From Darksidea phi (Eukaryota > Ascomycota > Dothideomycetes > Pleosporales > Lentitheciaceae): a stretch of 64,000 bases of DNA. The position numbers and the translations under genes are program-made. Location of the stretch: NCBI GenBank assembly GCA_030770425.1, contig JASJFT010000169.1, forward strand, positions 38,381-102,380, read 5' to 3'. Each line of letters begins with the position of its first letter. The first letter of the stretch is position 1. Shown here piece by piece: positions 1 through 11,214 of this stretch. The notes beneath the pieces are model-generated. The model saw nothing but the letters and a program-made list of their open reading frames with translations. It was not told where the DNA came from and did no database searches.

Positions 1-100
1 AAGCATGTATGCTGCCCAAAATGAACCTCACTTGCTCAGATCAAGAGGAAGTGAGGTAAAAAAATCCTACCATGCTCCAGTGCGTCACTGGATCCAAAAA

Positions 101-223
101 TAGTCCCGCCGGGGATCGAACCCGGGACCTGCCGCGTGTGAGGCGGACGTCATCTGTTGCATGTTAGAGAGATACTTTTGACGAGCAAGGTGGCAGAACT
201 TACACCACTAGACCACAGGACTT
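101..223 (-). tRNA. Intron-containing tRNA candidate, isotype unresolved (Val-CAC possible)
   Basis: Read on the minus strand, the 5' end AGTCCTG pairs with CGGGACT at the 3' end (one G-T pair). A perfect T arm (CCGGG, loop TTCGATC, CCCGG) is preceded by a five-base variable loop AGGTC and a 3' anticodon half GCGGC, so the 3' half is convincing. At about 123 nt it is too long for an unspliced tRNA, so an intron of roughly 45-50 nt is inferred. CTCACAC just before GCGGC would be a valine CAC loop, but fungal nuclear introns sit after position 37, which would place the anticodon in the 5' exon. There the D arm pairs poorly and no clean anticodon stem forms. Isotype is left open; a tRNA-derived pseudogene is possible. 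Confidence 0.6.
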
Positions 224-1650
224 GTATCTTATCAGATTCAGATATTTTTACAAAGTTTTCAGATAATTTAATTTATATAGCGAGAACATGACGTATTGTG
301 TGGATGAAGCATTATCCCGGAAGAAATTTCGAGCTATCTGTGTGGGTAAAAGAGGGGTACGTGGGGTTGACGAACCCACCAAATTTCCCACCGCAGATCC
401 CAATCACGACCTCAAATACCACCCTCCAAGGCCCGCATGCGATAGAAACTATTTTATTCACGAAAGAATCCCCACCGATCAGTATAAGCTATGTTCTCAA
501 GTATCGAAATTCAAGCGGCTGAACGATTCTATCTATACCTAGCTACAGCGCCATACCACAAGCTCGCAGCCGCTCAGATTATTTCAATCAAAGGGACTGC
601 CCAGCAAAATTATGGAATAGATGCACCCGCTCACTTAGGCGCACCTTACTCGTCTTAAGGACTGAGCGCATCACACGAGGCACGCCCGCTGTTGGAAACC
701 TCTCAGAACTGCCTACGACCCAAATATCACTTGGACTCATGCTATGATTGTCAAACAAAACGCTCCTTTCCATATTTCAAAACTGTAGCTTAGTAACACA
801 CCCATAACATGCTTATATCAAGGTAATTGCGCTCTTGTCCCAACGTTGGCTGCTTAATCCAGGACAGACATCGCGAACAAAGCAACCTTAACTAAACGCA
901 GTTGTTTTGAATATTCGATCACCGAGACTCCGCAACATATGCAACAATGGTGATGGCTACGAGGCGTGGCTTCCCTCCATGACGTGCCAAGGGTGCTTTA
1001 TTTCGACCTCAGCGAAAACCTCCGGTATCGCAAATACATTACCTCAGGACGGTCAAACACAAGCCGAGAATGCTTCAGTATTGGTCCATACACACATTTC
1101 GGCACTAACTGGAGAATTTCAACCCACCAGCGGCATCTTCGGCGAGCTGCAAACCCAACCAACCGACTCCACTTTCAACATCTCCTCTCATCAATACCAC
1201 GTCTACGGCCACTCTAGGCTATGAATGCTTTTCCTAACCGTAGTAAGTAGCATGGCATGCATGGCTTGTTCTCTTTTGATCGCTTTCAAGTTCCACCCCC
1301 ATGCACGGCGTAACACGGCCCGCCTACAATACCTTGCACAAGAGCGGGCCCGAGGAGGAAGTCAAAAGCAGGCTTCGGTTTCTTGGCACGAGGCTATACA
1401 GACAAAATTCTATTGCAGTATTAGAGTTGTTTCACACTCTGTATTTTTGTATTCCTCCTATAAGACATTTTGATGGCATTGACATTATCTAGGTGGAAGG
1501 TGTTTGGCGATCCGTCTCAGGCATGTCAGTTGCGACAGGATTCTGCGCTCCACTAAACACCTCGTCATCCCCATTGCACTGGTTTTGCTCCGACTGGCAA
1601 GCTCTTACATCGTCCCCAAAATCCGAATCAGGGAGCTCTGAGCCACGCCT
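224..1650. other. Gene-poor stretch, nothing recognised
   Basis: Short overlapping open frames occur on both strands but none has a recognisable motif, consistent splice sites or a convincing start. The right end overlaps only the 3' flank of the membrane-protein gene that ends at 1651. Confidence 0.4.
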
Positions 1651-2697
1651 CTACAGTGACGAAACCCTTTCTCTGGATATCTGTTGCGAACCGTACAGCT
1701 CAAACGCCAACACTAGTCGACATGCCAAGCTAGCACCCAAAAACTTGCCAACAATCTCTAGCGACGTCCAAAGAGATATAAAAAGGGTACTCGACAAAAC
1801 GAACACCCCATAGATGACCTGCGCCCAGACAGATACCTTGAGGACCCATTGCAATCCTAGTAGCCAATAGCTCGACCTGGCTTTATCCGTCAGAGATACA
1901 TGTTCGCCATATGCGCAGGGCGTAACTTCTTGAACAATCCAGGCTTTAAGATATTTTGTGAGACGCAAGCGTAAAGTACCATCTGGTGTAGCCCGTAGCG
2001 TGGATGAAGAAGGCATTCTGTACGACCGGGCGATCAGGAAGCCGAGTATATGTATAGGTATAGAACAAAAGACCCAAAGCAGTGGGGAAAACGCTTCCAA
2101 GGTGTGTCCGTATTTACCGAGGTAGGTGGTTATGAGCGTAACGGCTTCGAAGCTCAAGTGGTAACCGAAATAAACTGAGTTGAAAGCCGCTATTCCGACT
2201 AGACCGAATTCGATCCCAGAGATGAGAATGTTTACCCACGCCCTCTTCTTCTTCATAAAAGGCGGCCATAGAGGATTGAGCTGCAGTTCCGGTTCTAGCT
2301 CCTTCCAATCCAGCACCAGCGTTGCACACGGCGATCCAAGGATCATCAGCAACGCCAACAGTGGTCGATGCAGAGCAAGGACAGCAACGTCGTTTACTCT
2401 AGGTCCGATCATCTGGAGCGCACTAGGCAGCAGGCCCAGAATCACGGAGGAGACCGCCATTTCAGTCTTTGCCATTTCGGAAAGATGCTCCAAAATGCAC
2501 GCGAGAGTTGCGACACCACCTTCTGCAGGGTCAGCGCGCAGTGTGGCCAATTTTTCGGAGCAATTTTGTGCTAGTATAACGTCGATTTGTAGGCCCACAT
2601 CGCCGAAGAAGCGGTAGTATTGGCCATTGCTGTAGGCCCTGACGGTGCTTGCTGAGAGGAGGAATAATATAGCATAGGGGACGGTTGTGGTATTCAT
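1651..2697 (-). CDS. Predicted signal-peptide, multi-pass membrane protein of unknown function
   Basis: A single uninterrupted 348-codon frame starting at ATG 2697. Residues 1-21 are a hydrophobic leader ending in STVRAYS, typical of a signal peptide. A predicted lumenal or extracellular segment with NCS and two Cys follows, then about six hydrophobic spans: roughly 85-100, 105-125, 153-175, 180-200, 205-225 and 280-320. The layout (leader, short outside domain, six or so TM segments) is common among uncharacterised membrane proteins of Dothideomycetes and Sordariomycetes, but no named family could be assigned. The C-terminal 25 residues are polar. No introns are needed. An all-membrane protein with an uncleaved first segment is an alternative. 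Confidence 0.65.
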   Translation of the reverse strand: MNTTTVPYAILFLLSASTVRAYSNGQYYRFFGDVGLQIDVILAQNCSEKLATLRADPAEGGVATLACILEHLSEMAKTEMAVSSVILGLLPSALQMIGPRVNDVAVLALHRPLLALLMILGSPCATLVLDWKELEPELQLNPLWPPFMKKKRAWVNILISGIEFGLVGIAAFNSVYFGYHLSFEAVTLITTYLGKYGHTLEAFSPLLWVFCSIPIHILGFLIARSYRMPSSSTLRATPDGTLRLRLTKYLKAWIVQEVTPCAYGEHVSLTDKARSSYWLLGLQWVLKVSVWAQVIYGVFVLSSTLFISLWTSLEIVGKFLGASLACRLVLAFELYGSQQISRERVSSL

Positions 2698-3672
2698 GCT
2701 AACAGCGCGAGTGCTAATCAGCGTGGTCGGAGGAGGGAAGTGAACTGTGCTGAACGAGCGGCGGGACTTGAGACCATTGTGAAGAAGTGGAATGCTGATA
2801 ATGAGGGTACGTACCTACGTGTCTAAGCACGCGGCTTGACGATTGAGCCAGGTCATTAACCTAAGGCCGTAGTAAGCGTCTTGTTTGGCCAAGTAGAGGC
2901 TTCATTTGATTCGATACTGGCACAGGGCTGATCCATAATTTAGCAAGGCGCAGAGGGGAGTTCACGGGCTCCCCGATAAGTAATAACAGACACCCCTATA
3001 AGACTAATTGTGTCTGTGCGCCTGGGGAATAAGCTTAGCCCTTAGCTAACCCCGGATAGGGCCTGAACCTTTAAATCCTGTATTTTTTGGTACCAGAGAA
3101 GCTATCCTCATGCCATTCCCTCATGTTACCCAATAGAGGTATAAAACTGTTCAGAAATCTTTCAGAAATCGTTCAGAAAAACTATTCCACATCATCCGGA
3201 GAGCCCTCAGGCCGAGAATCAACATTAAATATACATAAAAAAATATCCAAAAATGTAAAAACACGTCCAAAAAACACGTCCAAAAAACATGTCCAAAAAA
3301 CGCACGATACTAATCACTGCTTATTGCTAGCTGTGGCGTTACCTTTATACTCAATCAGGCCATCGGCGTCTCCGTTGTGGCTTATTGGGGTGCACGTGAA
3401 CAACCCCCGGCGGAGAGAGCTAAGCTAGATGTGCGAGCTAGTGTGCACGAAGCATGTCCTGATTGGTAAGCACACGGGCGAGAAAACGCGGCTGAACATG
3501 AAGGGCCATGCTTTTCTATCAGCCTCGCTCTGATATACCGCATCTGCTCGCTCAGACTAACCCTTTGTGCAAATTTCGAGCTCGTGAATCGCCCACATAA
3601 ACCAACAAGACGTGACTCCGCCCCCATACACGCGTCCTCCGCCCCCATGGCTGTGCCCATCGCCGCATTCCC
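2698..3672. other. Intergenic region with short direct repeats
   Basis: No gene recognised. Near 3149-3178 TTCAGAAATC-like words repeat three times, and between about 3252 and 3301 a unit resembling ACACGTCCAAAAA repeats three to four times. This may be the remnant of a small DNA transposon, but no terminal inverted repeats were identified. Confidence 0.35.
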
Positions 3673-4152
3673 TCACTCCTCACCCACCTCCACCAAATCC
3701 CACCAAAACCAAATCTTGTCTTTCGGTAATCCATCATCCGTCTTCTCCTCCTTCCCCCCTTTCCCCAATTGGAAAAACCAAGTCTTCTTCGCCTTCACAG
3801 TCTTATCCGCCTCTTCCACAACCACCCAGTGTCGCGTCGCTCCCTTTGTGAAGCTTGACTTTTTGCTAATGCCCTTGTACCCGTATTTACCGACATTTTC
3901 CCAGAAATGGTCGCAATCCTTGCGGGCAATGTCCTGGGCGGTGGGGGCATCGAAACTCCACGCTTCGACGTTGATTCCCAGTCCAAGATCGTGCTTGATG
4001 ACGAATTGAAGGGGCATCAAGATGTCGCTAGTGGAGAAGGAACGTGCGGTGGCGGGTAGAACGCCGGTATCGATATGGACTGTGTAGAAGGGCTGTGCGG
4101 AGGAAGTGGTGGCGTACTTGACAAGGGCGTAGACCTTGATAGATTGAGACAT
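3673..4152 (-). CDS. Hypothetical protein, 159 aa
   Basis: Uninterrupted frame with the preferred start at ATG 4152 (MSQSIKVYALVKYAT). An in-frame upstream extension to 4203 looks less protein-like. No signal peptide or membrane span. The protein is soluble, with a central stretch FVIKHDLGLGINVEAWSF, a WENVGKYGYKG segment, and a Lys/Trp-rich C-terminus ending WFWWDLVEVGEE. No family recognised. It has the coding texture of a conserved fungal orphan, and its size and N-terminal pattern loosely resemble the 171-aa orphan at 34622-35137, although they cannot be aligned convincingly by eye. No intron is needed. Confidence 0.5.
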   Translation of the reverse strand: MSQSIKVYALVKYATTSSAQPFYTVHIDTGVLPATARSFSTSDILMPLQFVIKHDLGLGINVEAWSFDAPTAQDIARKDCDHFWENVGKYGYKGISKKSSFTKGATRHWVVVEEADKTVKAKKTWFFQLGKGGKEEKTDDGLPKDKIWFWWDLVEVGEE

Positions 4153-4841
4153 GTTGTTGGGTGAGTGTGGCTGTTCGATGCACCAGTGGATTGAGGTTGG
4201 CACATCAAACTATCAAAATGCGACTTGTGCTCGAAAGCGCTGCGCACACAGGGTGAGTCACATTCACTGCGCGTTGACATCTGATCGCTCGCAAGCGTCA
4301 GACATTCCTCTCTTTCACCGCAGCTATGTTCATCGACGGCGGTCGCACCAGACAAAAGCACCAAGTCCATCAGCCTCAGTAGCGTCTGAGATGTATCTGA
4401 TAGAATGCAGTTTCGTACGACGGTACGGGAAGTTTATGTTTTGAGTCCCCTTAATATACGCACGGCCCCTCTGGATAGCCTTCAGTAATCTCTCCAATGA
4501 GCCCGCTCCTTGCAAACGCTCATCTAGAAAGCCTTTCGTGGGTTATCTCCACAAAACATTTCCCACCGTGCACACTCCACAAAGCCCTATCAGATAACCT
4601 TCAACCAGCGATCCATACAAGCCCAAATCGTCACACAAGCTCACTGTTCAGTCCATCTCTCGCTCAAGACCCGCTCCAGAATCCGAAAAGCCGCCGAATC
4701 CAAACACGTAGGATCATACCTCCGGATCGCAGCTCCTAGCCTACGCAAACCCGCAATCTCAACTAAGCGCAAGATGACGACAGCGGCGAGTAAAACGTGG
4801 AAGAAGAAGGCGGAGTTATCTTCGCCAGGTGGAATATTGTC

Positions 4842-5182
4842 TCAGACATCCTCGATTCCTTCATCGTTTTCGTCGTTCTCTGCGATGAAGAGGAGATCTG
4901 GATCTGGTGGTGCCTCGTGAGGAAAGACCGGCTCCGCAGCTAGAGCGCCATCATTAATGGCCGAAGATACGGAGCTTGAAGCGGAATGATGGACGCTCGA
5001 TGTTGATGCATCCTTAACAAGTACTCAGTGATCCCGTATATCGCTTCCCCAGAGAGTTGACTACGTACCTGAACTTGAGCAGCGGAGCTACCTTTGGATG
5101 ATGAAGCTAAACCAGCTTCGGCGGGCGATGAGACGAGAGCAAACGGCTCATCGTCGGAGAAGTCAGCTTGAGCTGGATCCAT
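4842..5182 (-). CDS. Small acidic hypothetical protein, two exons, 94 aa
   Basis: Exon 1 is 5182-5069 (ATG 5182, 38 codons, MDPAQADFSDDEPFALVSSP). Exon 2 is 5012-4842. The 56-nt intron 5013-5068 has donor GTACGT and acceptor AAG. Splicing leaves frame phase 0 and opens a further 56 codons, ending in an acidic tail DENDEGIEDV before TGA. Without splicing the frame runs into low-quality sequence. The product is Ser/Ala-rich and acidic, with no signal peptide or membrane span, and is probably disordered. No family recognised. The concordant splice signals and the long open exon 2 are the main evidence that it is real. Confidence 0.45.
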
Positions 5183-6666
5183 GGTGTATTTTGATCGGTA
5201 GTATAGATACTCTATAGTTGTCCGACCTTTTTTGAAAATGGGGGCGAGACGGAGTGACCTTTCCAGTAAATATATGAGAGGTGAAATAATAATCTTATCT
5301 GGTCTTCTAGCCCAGTAAGCCCACCTATAACAACTTATGGGTTTGTGGAGCTGTCATTTGTATCTCCCCTCCTTTGCAAAACGTTATTTTGGACATCGTG
5401 TCTCCGCAAATCATCCGATGTCAAGAAAATTATGCGAAAAGGAAGGGGTGAGGTTATTTTGCCATGAACCTGATCTTCTCTGTATCCTCAACCACAGGAT
5501 AGCCTTCCAGAAGTGCATTGTCACATATCGCGCATAACCCGGCTTCCGATAACTGAGTTTCTAGGCTGTAGTTCATGAGCTGTCAACTCTGGTTTTCCCT
5601 TGTAGGAACAGCGAGAGTTGTCGGTACCAATATGCATCATACAGAAAACTAGCGCGGCTTGGACCATTTTTTAGAACCATGTGTCTACGCACAAGTACTT
5701 ATCAACAGCTACATACCTCATGCCTAACTGTCCGAAAGACCCGACACTTGTACCCACGGACCAGACCGCGAAGCCATCTCCCCCGACAGCCGCTCAACCC
5801 CCTACCGACTCACATGCAAACTTCTCTCCAGCACGCTCCATGCCTGCCTCTGCACTGTAACCCCACAACACGATAACTAGCCCATAGATGCGGCTCCTCG
5901 CTTGACCGATCAACCAAGATTTCGGGGCAGCCATTCTTCGTCTTCAACCCAACAGTTTTGAATATTGCATCTCGACCCATAAACCTGGTGTACCGAAGCC
6001 GCTCACATGGCAATTTGGTTCGCGCGTTCCTTACACATGTATCATTTGACATACACTGCGATCTCCGGATCCTGCATTCCATGAGATAGCAATGCTGTCG
6101 TCTTGACGACTACATGGATGAGATCCGCAGGCGAAGCGGGGCCGGACGTGGCCGCCGTACCAGTATCACTAGTTGTAGCGCGACCACCTTGCGAAACTTG
6201 TAGACTTTTGATAGTCTCGCATCGTTTGAAGTGCAAGGCTCTGCACTATCGGGCGACTAATGATGACCATGGAATGCGCGGTTGAATCAAGAGGTTGCGG
6301 GTTAGCACCATGAGCATGGCGGCTTGTTCGTAGAACCGTTGCGAAGTCGCTGGCGCTATCGGTTGCAGTTGTCAAATTGCTATAGGCGCTTATGTTTACA
6401 GTCGGTTTATAATACGGTTGCATGTTGCTTTGGTTGTGGCTCGTTGTTGAGATGAGTAGATAGGGAGGTTCTACAGGCTTTGCGCGAATGATGTCGCATC
6501 ATCATATCGGGCTCAAGTTTGTTACGCGTGAAGCGGACAGTCCGAGGAGCGATAAGCTAGTGACTGCTAACATTGAAAGGACATTGTCTCCGGAGGATTG
6601 CCAGTCATGCATGTCGGGAAACGTGATGCACGAGCACGTTGTTATGGCACAAGCATCGCCGCGCGA
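5183..6666. other. Gene-poor stretch downstream of the mannosidase gene
   Basis: Only short frames on both strands, with no conserved motif. An 84-codon minus-strand frame at 6169-6423 begins with ATG but has nothing to support it. Confidence 0.35.
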
Positions 6667-8595
6667 TCATTTGGCTCGGGGAATGCGCAGCGGGTGCGCC
6701 TCCGTGTTACTATTTGCACATTAGCACTTGCTCGATTCATTCAACTCTTCCAAGCGCCCGTCTGACTTACAAAACATATTCATCCAAGCTCACAAGCCCC
6801 GGATCAGAGAAGACCAAGTAAAAGTACTTCAGCGTCTCCGCCATCCAGAAACTCTCGCACTCATCCAGCTTGCGAGTTTGTTGCCCTTCCGGACACATGA
6901 CATCTGCTATGGCCGAATGCGAGATATCGGTTTTGGTTGCGTTGTTAATGGCAGTGAACATGCGCCAGGCGGCGTCTTGAAGAGCAGTGTCGCCGGTTAT
7001 GCGGTAGAGGGTGAAGATAGATTCGATTGTTTCGGGGCTGCTCTTGTCAGATGGGAGGATGAAGGGTGCGATGGTGCATACCGGAGCAGAAAGCGCTTGT
7101 CTGCAATTTTCGTAAAGCCAGGCCGCAATCCGTCCTCGCGGATGATGTCTGGAATATCCAACAGTCGGCCGACTCCACTTTGTACTTTTACACCTTCGTG
7201 CCAACGCTCCGTATCCCAAAGGCAATCGTCCGGATCCTCACACGGGACGAGGTGAAACATCTCAGGCATAATGCCCGTTGGAGTGGCATCGGACGCCCAG
7301 ATGCAGCCTTCCACAAGCTTTCGCGCAATGTCGAGATCGTCGCTGCGGTTGAAGATTTGAGCACCAATAGCAACCATACCGCCCGCAAAGCATGCAAGTT
7401 GTTGGCCTTCCGGCTCCAGCTTTACCCTGCCCAAGGCGGTTTTCCGTGCGCTACCTGGAACGAGTATGTCCTGGTTTTCCGGATTCAGTGGTCGGAAGAA
7501 TAGATGATCTTTCGCTGTGTCGACGGCATACTGGTAAAGATCGCGGTATTGCTCGACGAGGCCCCCCAGGAGCATGTATTCCTTAAGAAAGTATTCGTAC
7601 AACGAATCCGCGCAACCACCAAAGCTATAGGAATGGTAGGAACTAAAGTCATCTTCGGCTGGACGTACCGTGATCGGAAAGAGACCAGGAACCGATGTCT
7701 TGTTCTGTTGTTCGGTGAAGAGGTTGGAGATCCGCTGCACGGCGTCATAATACTTGGAATCGCCGGTCAATTGCGAAAGACGTGTGAACTCGAGACTTAA
7801 GGTACCGAGTTCGGCGCTGAAGGCGTTGGTAAGCGCATGCTGCTCTCCACTCAAGGCGGCTCTACGGCTTGTTAGCATCATTGTTCTAGGCTCGACAAAA
7901 GCAGAGACGTACTTCTGCCAATCCCATCTGGTGACGGGCAGTCGATTCGGGGTATCGAAAGCGCTGTATAGCATATCCCCCAGCTGCACTGCCTTATCTA
8001 ACAGAATACGGTGTTTCTTCTCGCTCAAATCATACGCGCTCAATAGGCCACCCAGATAACGAATGTTCGTCTCGAAAACGTTGAGTATAGGCTCCGCCGA
8101 AGTGCTGAAATCGATCCTCTTGACCTCCCTGAGTGCCTTCTTGAAATCGTCGTCTAATCCCATGATAAGAAGGGTATCTAAAGAATCAATCAATGTCGCG
8201 CCGCGATTCCCCAACGAATTTTTGAACCCTCCGGAAACCGGCATAACTTCGTCGTGCAACCAGGCATGCTTCCTGTATCCGTCCCACGAGTGTATGAAAG
8301 CATCCTTCACAGCCGCCTGCCGCTGTAGTCGTTGCTCCTTGGTGTGCTCCGTCTCCACGCCGAACGCGTGCTGTATGCGTGGGAGGGGAATGGGGGTGCC
8401 ACTCGGTAGAGCGATCGTCGAAGAGACGGGGTACCGCTGAGGGATGTCATTCCACTTGACTGGACGCGTAATTGGACTCGGTGAGGTTGCGCTCGGTAGA
8501 GTGGAGTCATTTCGAAGGGTGAGCCGGCGGTATGCTAAGATAGCGAAAGTTGCTGATATGAAGACGGCGAAAAGACGACGCAGAATGAAGCCCAT
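6667..8595 (-). CDS. GH47 mannosyl-oligosaccharide alpha-1,2-mannosidase, four exons
   Basis: Removes alpha-1,2-mannose from N-glycans in the ER/Golgi. Exons: 8595-7913, 7861-7082, 7037-6771 and 6709-6667, giving 590 aa. Intron 1 (7862-7912, 51 nt) is in frame and easily missed: GTACGT donor, GCTAAC branch, TAG acceptor, restoring WDWQKAALSGEQ. Intron 2 (44 nt) joins LLR to PETIESIFTLYRITGD. Intron 3 (61 nt) restores VFNTEAHP, the family's C-terminal calcium-binding Thr motif. Residues 5-22 form a type II signal anchor. GH47 blocks visible: HSWDGYRKHAW, ATLIDSLDTLLIMGL, FETNIRYLGGLLSAY, SFWMAETLKYFYLVFSD. Length fits Golgi-type fungal enzymes. Divergent from MED20. Confidence 0.93.
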
Positions 8596-9152
8596 GATTG
8601 AGGCAGAAGCGACTGGGATTTAATTACATTTATGTGATGTATGAAGCTAAAGAAGCGTCTATATCGCAGAGGATTTCCAAGAGTTTGCGCCAGACGCCGT
8701 AGGGGGAGTGGAGTCGTCTGAACAACGACGAGCTTGGGGAGCGGGCAATTGAGACCCAGTCTAAGGCAAATTCGATATCGCAGTAGCGTTAGGAAAAGAA
8801 GGGAATGAAGGCAAATAAGATGAGACGGAGCGAGGGATAACAGCCATCAAGGCCAAAGCGTGTTGGAGGGAATGCCCGAGGACTCATTTGGCATCCCCCA
8901 ACGCTGCATGTGCATTATCGATAACGCCGGGACACTAGTGAGCTTCCCTGCGGCGATCCCTTGATTCCTCATGTCAAGTTACCCATCTTCCTTCACCAAT
9001 TACGGTACAATTGCAGCCATTCTTATTGTGCATAGTCGCAAGTCACGGTGCCAATAAAGGAAATATAACACTTGCTCCTCCCCACCGTCTATATATCCTT
9101 TACACCATCACTAACCTGCCTTCCAACTTAGACTCTCACATCACCACTCACC
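8596..9152. promoter_or_regulatory. Shared upstream region of the GH47 and MED20 genes
   Basis: A 557-bp interval between two divergent start codons, presumably carrying both promoters. A TATA-like ctatatatcc lies near 9089-9098, about 60 bp before the MED20 ATG. No other defined site was recognised. Confidence 0.4.
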
Positions 9153-10018
9153 ATGAGATACAGCTGGTATGCGCCCCCTCTCCCACACAGCTCGCATCTG
9201 CTTACGACCCTAGCGTTTTCTTCATCTCCAACCCTGGGGCGCAACTCGACGTGTCCCGCAAGCTCGCCGGCTCCATCGTGCACAGCATCGAGACCAACTC
9301 CCGAGCCGCCAACCGGCAGACGGATCCTTGGACCCTCACCCACCGCGTCCTCCGCGATGTGCCGCCACCGCCAAATCAGGGAAGCAATAATGCCCCAGCA
9401 CACGCACACTCGTACCAGCATCTCCTCCACGTTTCGTACCTGAACCCAGACCACACATACACGTTTATGCAGCGCCCTTTGCAGAATCAACTGGTGCCCC
9501 AGGAAGGAGCTCCTCCGCAGGCGGCAGCCTCAGCATATTCTGCGAGCGAGATGGTTCGGATTCCTCAAAAGCAGAGTGATTCGCACTATAGCATGCTCGT
9601 CAGTTCATGGACGCAGCTGTGGACTCCGCAGCGCACCATCGAGGTTCCCCACGGCATCGTGTACAAGATTAGAGACGCCACCGTTCACATCGGCGAACTG
9701 CACGCTAAGCGGCAAGGTCCACAGTCCTCCAATGTCCTTTCCCCTGGCGTGGTCGTCTGCATCACACTTCCCTGCGGGTCAGGCGACCGCGACCTTGACC
9801 TAGGTCTGAGCATTCAGGAACGCCTTAGTCCTGAGGACTTCGAAGACGTGCAGGTCGACATACGCGGACTATGGGCACACTTGAATAAGGGTGTCGACTT
9901 TGGCAAGAGCGAGACCCGTGAGTTCATGCAGATTGCAGAAGACTTCGACGGCAAGAAGGATGAAGAGCGGGAGGCGGTAATACGGACGTGGTGCGAGGCG
10001 TTGAGGCCGCGTGGGTGA
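9153..10018 (+). CDS. MED20: Mediator complex subunit 20 (MED20/Srb2 family)
   Basis: Head-module subunit of Mediator, linking activators to RNA polymerase II in the nucleus. Exon 1 is 9153-9166 (14 nt), intron 9167-9213 (47 nt, GTATGC donor, CTTAC branch, TAG acceptor), exon 2 is 9214-10018; product 272 aa. Splicing gives MRYSCVFFISNPG, matching the family's short beta-strand N-terminus. Unspliced frames run on upstream into nonsense. The middle holds SSWTQLWTPQRTIEVPHG followed by YKIRDATVHIGELHAKR, the TBP-like saddle pattern of MED20, then GVVVCITLP. The C-terminus is an acidic helix ending IRTWCEALRPRG. Family assignment rests on this pattern and the length, not on a search. Confidence 0.75.
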
Positions 10019-10118
10019 GCCTCGAGTATAGCAGTATGGCTGTATTGAGGCGCTCGCATCTTCAACTTCGCTCATCGCATCTGTTCTGCCAAGGTGCTCA
10101 CATCTACCTGCCCACTTA

Positions 10119-10120
<2 letters not shown>

Positions 10121-10165
<45 letters not shown>
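10121..10165 (+). repeat. (CCCATA)n microsatellite, about 7 copies
   Basis: Perfect tandem CCCATA hexamers just downstream of the MED20 stop codon. The unit differs from the TTAGGG-type telomere repeat. Confidence 0.9.
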
Positions 10166-10276
10166 ACGTTTCAAACCCCTCTTACTCTCTCCTTTTTCAG
10201 GTGCCCACTCTTCAACCTTTTGGTCTGACGTGTTATGTGCGACGAAAAAGCGCTAATCGGCCGGTTTAGAAGATTG

Positions 10277-10350
10277 GACGGGGGGTGGTGGGGAGGAGGG
10301 AGGAAGAAGGGAGAGGAAGGGAAGGGAAAGGAAGGAGGTGGAAGTGCGAG
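10277..10350 (+). repeat. Polypurine (G/A) tract
   Basis: About 75 bp almost entirely G and A on the plus strand, with runs such as GGGGGGTGGTGGGGAGGAGG. Such mirror-like polypurine DNA can form triplex or G-quadruplex structures; no such structure is demonstrated here. Confidence 0.7.
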
Positions 10351-11214
10351 AGTAACTAAGATGAGGAGAGTGTATACCAAATATATCAATTAATTGTACG
10401 ATTTCCAATGATGAGTTTTATGTTTCTCGAGGCGTATTACGCTGATATCATGTCTTTGATACCCTATATTTTTCCTGCATTGCACACCCTACGCAAACTC
10501 ACCCACTCACCCAGCCATCCATCCTCCCACCTCACCCCACCTACCTACAAAAAACTGAGTCCCACCCATCACCGCACCACGCCCATACCAAAACACCAAC
10601 CTCACCACAGCGCCCATAAACCGCGGAGAAGAGTAAAAGAGCCGAGTATGAGTAAACAGATTTGATTATTTCCCACATTTCCTATTCCGATTCCCTTCAC
10701 CTATGCCAGCCCAGCTACGCCCAGCATCAACATCAGATGCCCATATCCCCATCCTTCCTTCCATCCCTACAAGTCTCTATCCAGAACTACAAGTGTAGCA
10801 TCCACATGCACCCTCAGCAAAGAGGTACAATTCTCATCGCCTCAACAACAGCAACAGCACCACCAGCACCAGCAAAAGAAAACAAGCAAGAGAATGAAGA
10901 AAAGCAAGCGGTGGTAGAACAGGGACCTTAGTGAGTATTAGAGAGTGTGTGTGATATAACGTGCAAATTTGAATATCCAAGATTACAATAAGATATTGCA
11001 AACACAATGACGCCCTATATCCAAAAACCCCTAAAGAAAACCCGAACAGCAATGCAAAAAGGGATATAAAGGGAAAGAATACAGGTTAAAGAGAAAGAGT
11101 CAAGACAAATTGGGAGTACCCAAAAACGCACTACAAGGTGGTTAAATGGAGTCAATATCGCACAGTGAAATGGAAGATAGAAAGGTCAAGCTCGAAAAGA
11201 TCCACATCCCTCTT

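Larger units (their letters stand above)
10019..11214. other. Intergenic between convergent MED20 and MRN1-like genes
   Basis: No gene seen. It holds a CCCATA microsatellite, an approximately 75-bp G/A-rich tract, and low-complexity C/A-rich sequence, presumably including the 3' ends of both convergent transcripts. Confidence 0.4.

Noticed and set aside
907..1224. 105-codon plus-strand frame
   Set aside because: It begins at a non-ATG codon, has no motif or splice support, and overlaps an equally long unrelated frame.
6169..6423. 84-codon minus-strand frame beginning with ATG
   Set aside because: Low complexity, no motif, and no convincing downstream exon.
10121..10165. CCCATA array as an interstitial telomere repeat
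   Set aside because: The unit is CCCATA, not CCCTAA; it is a simple microsatellite.
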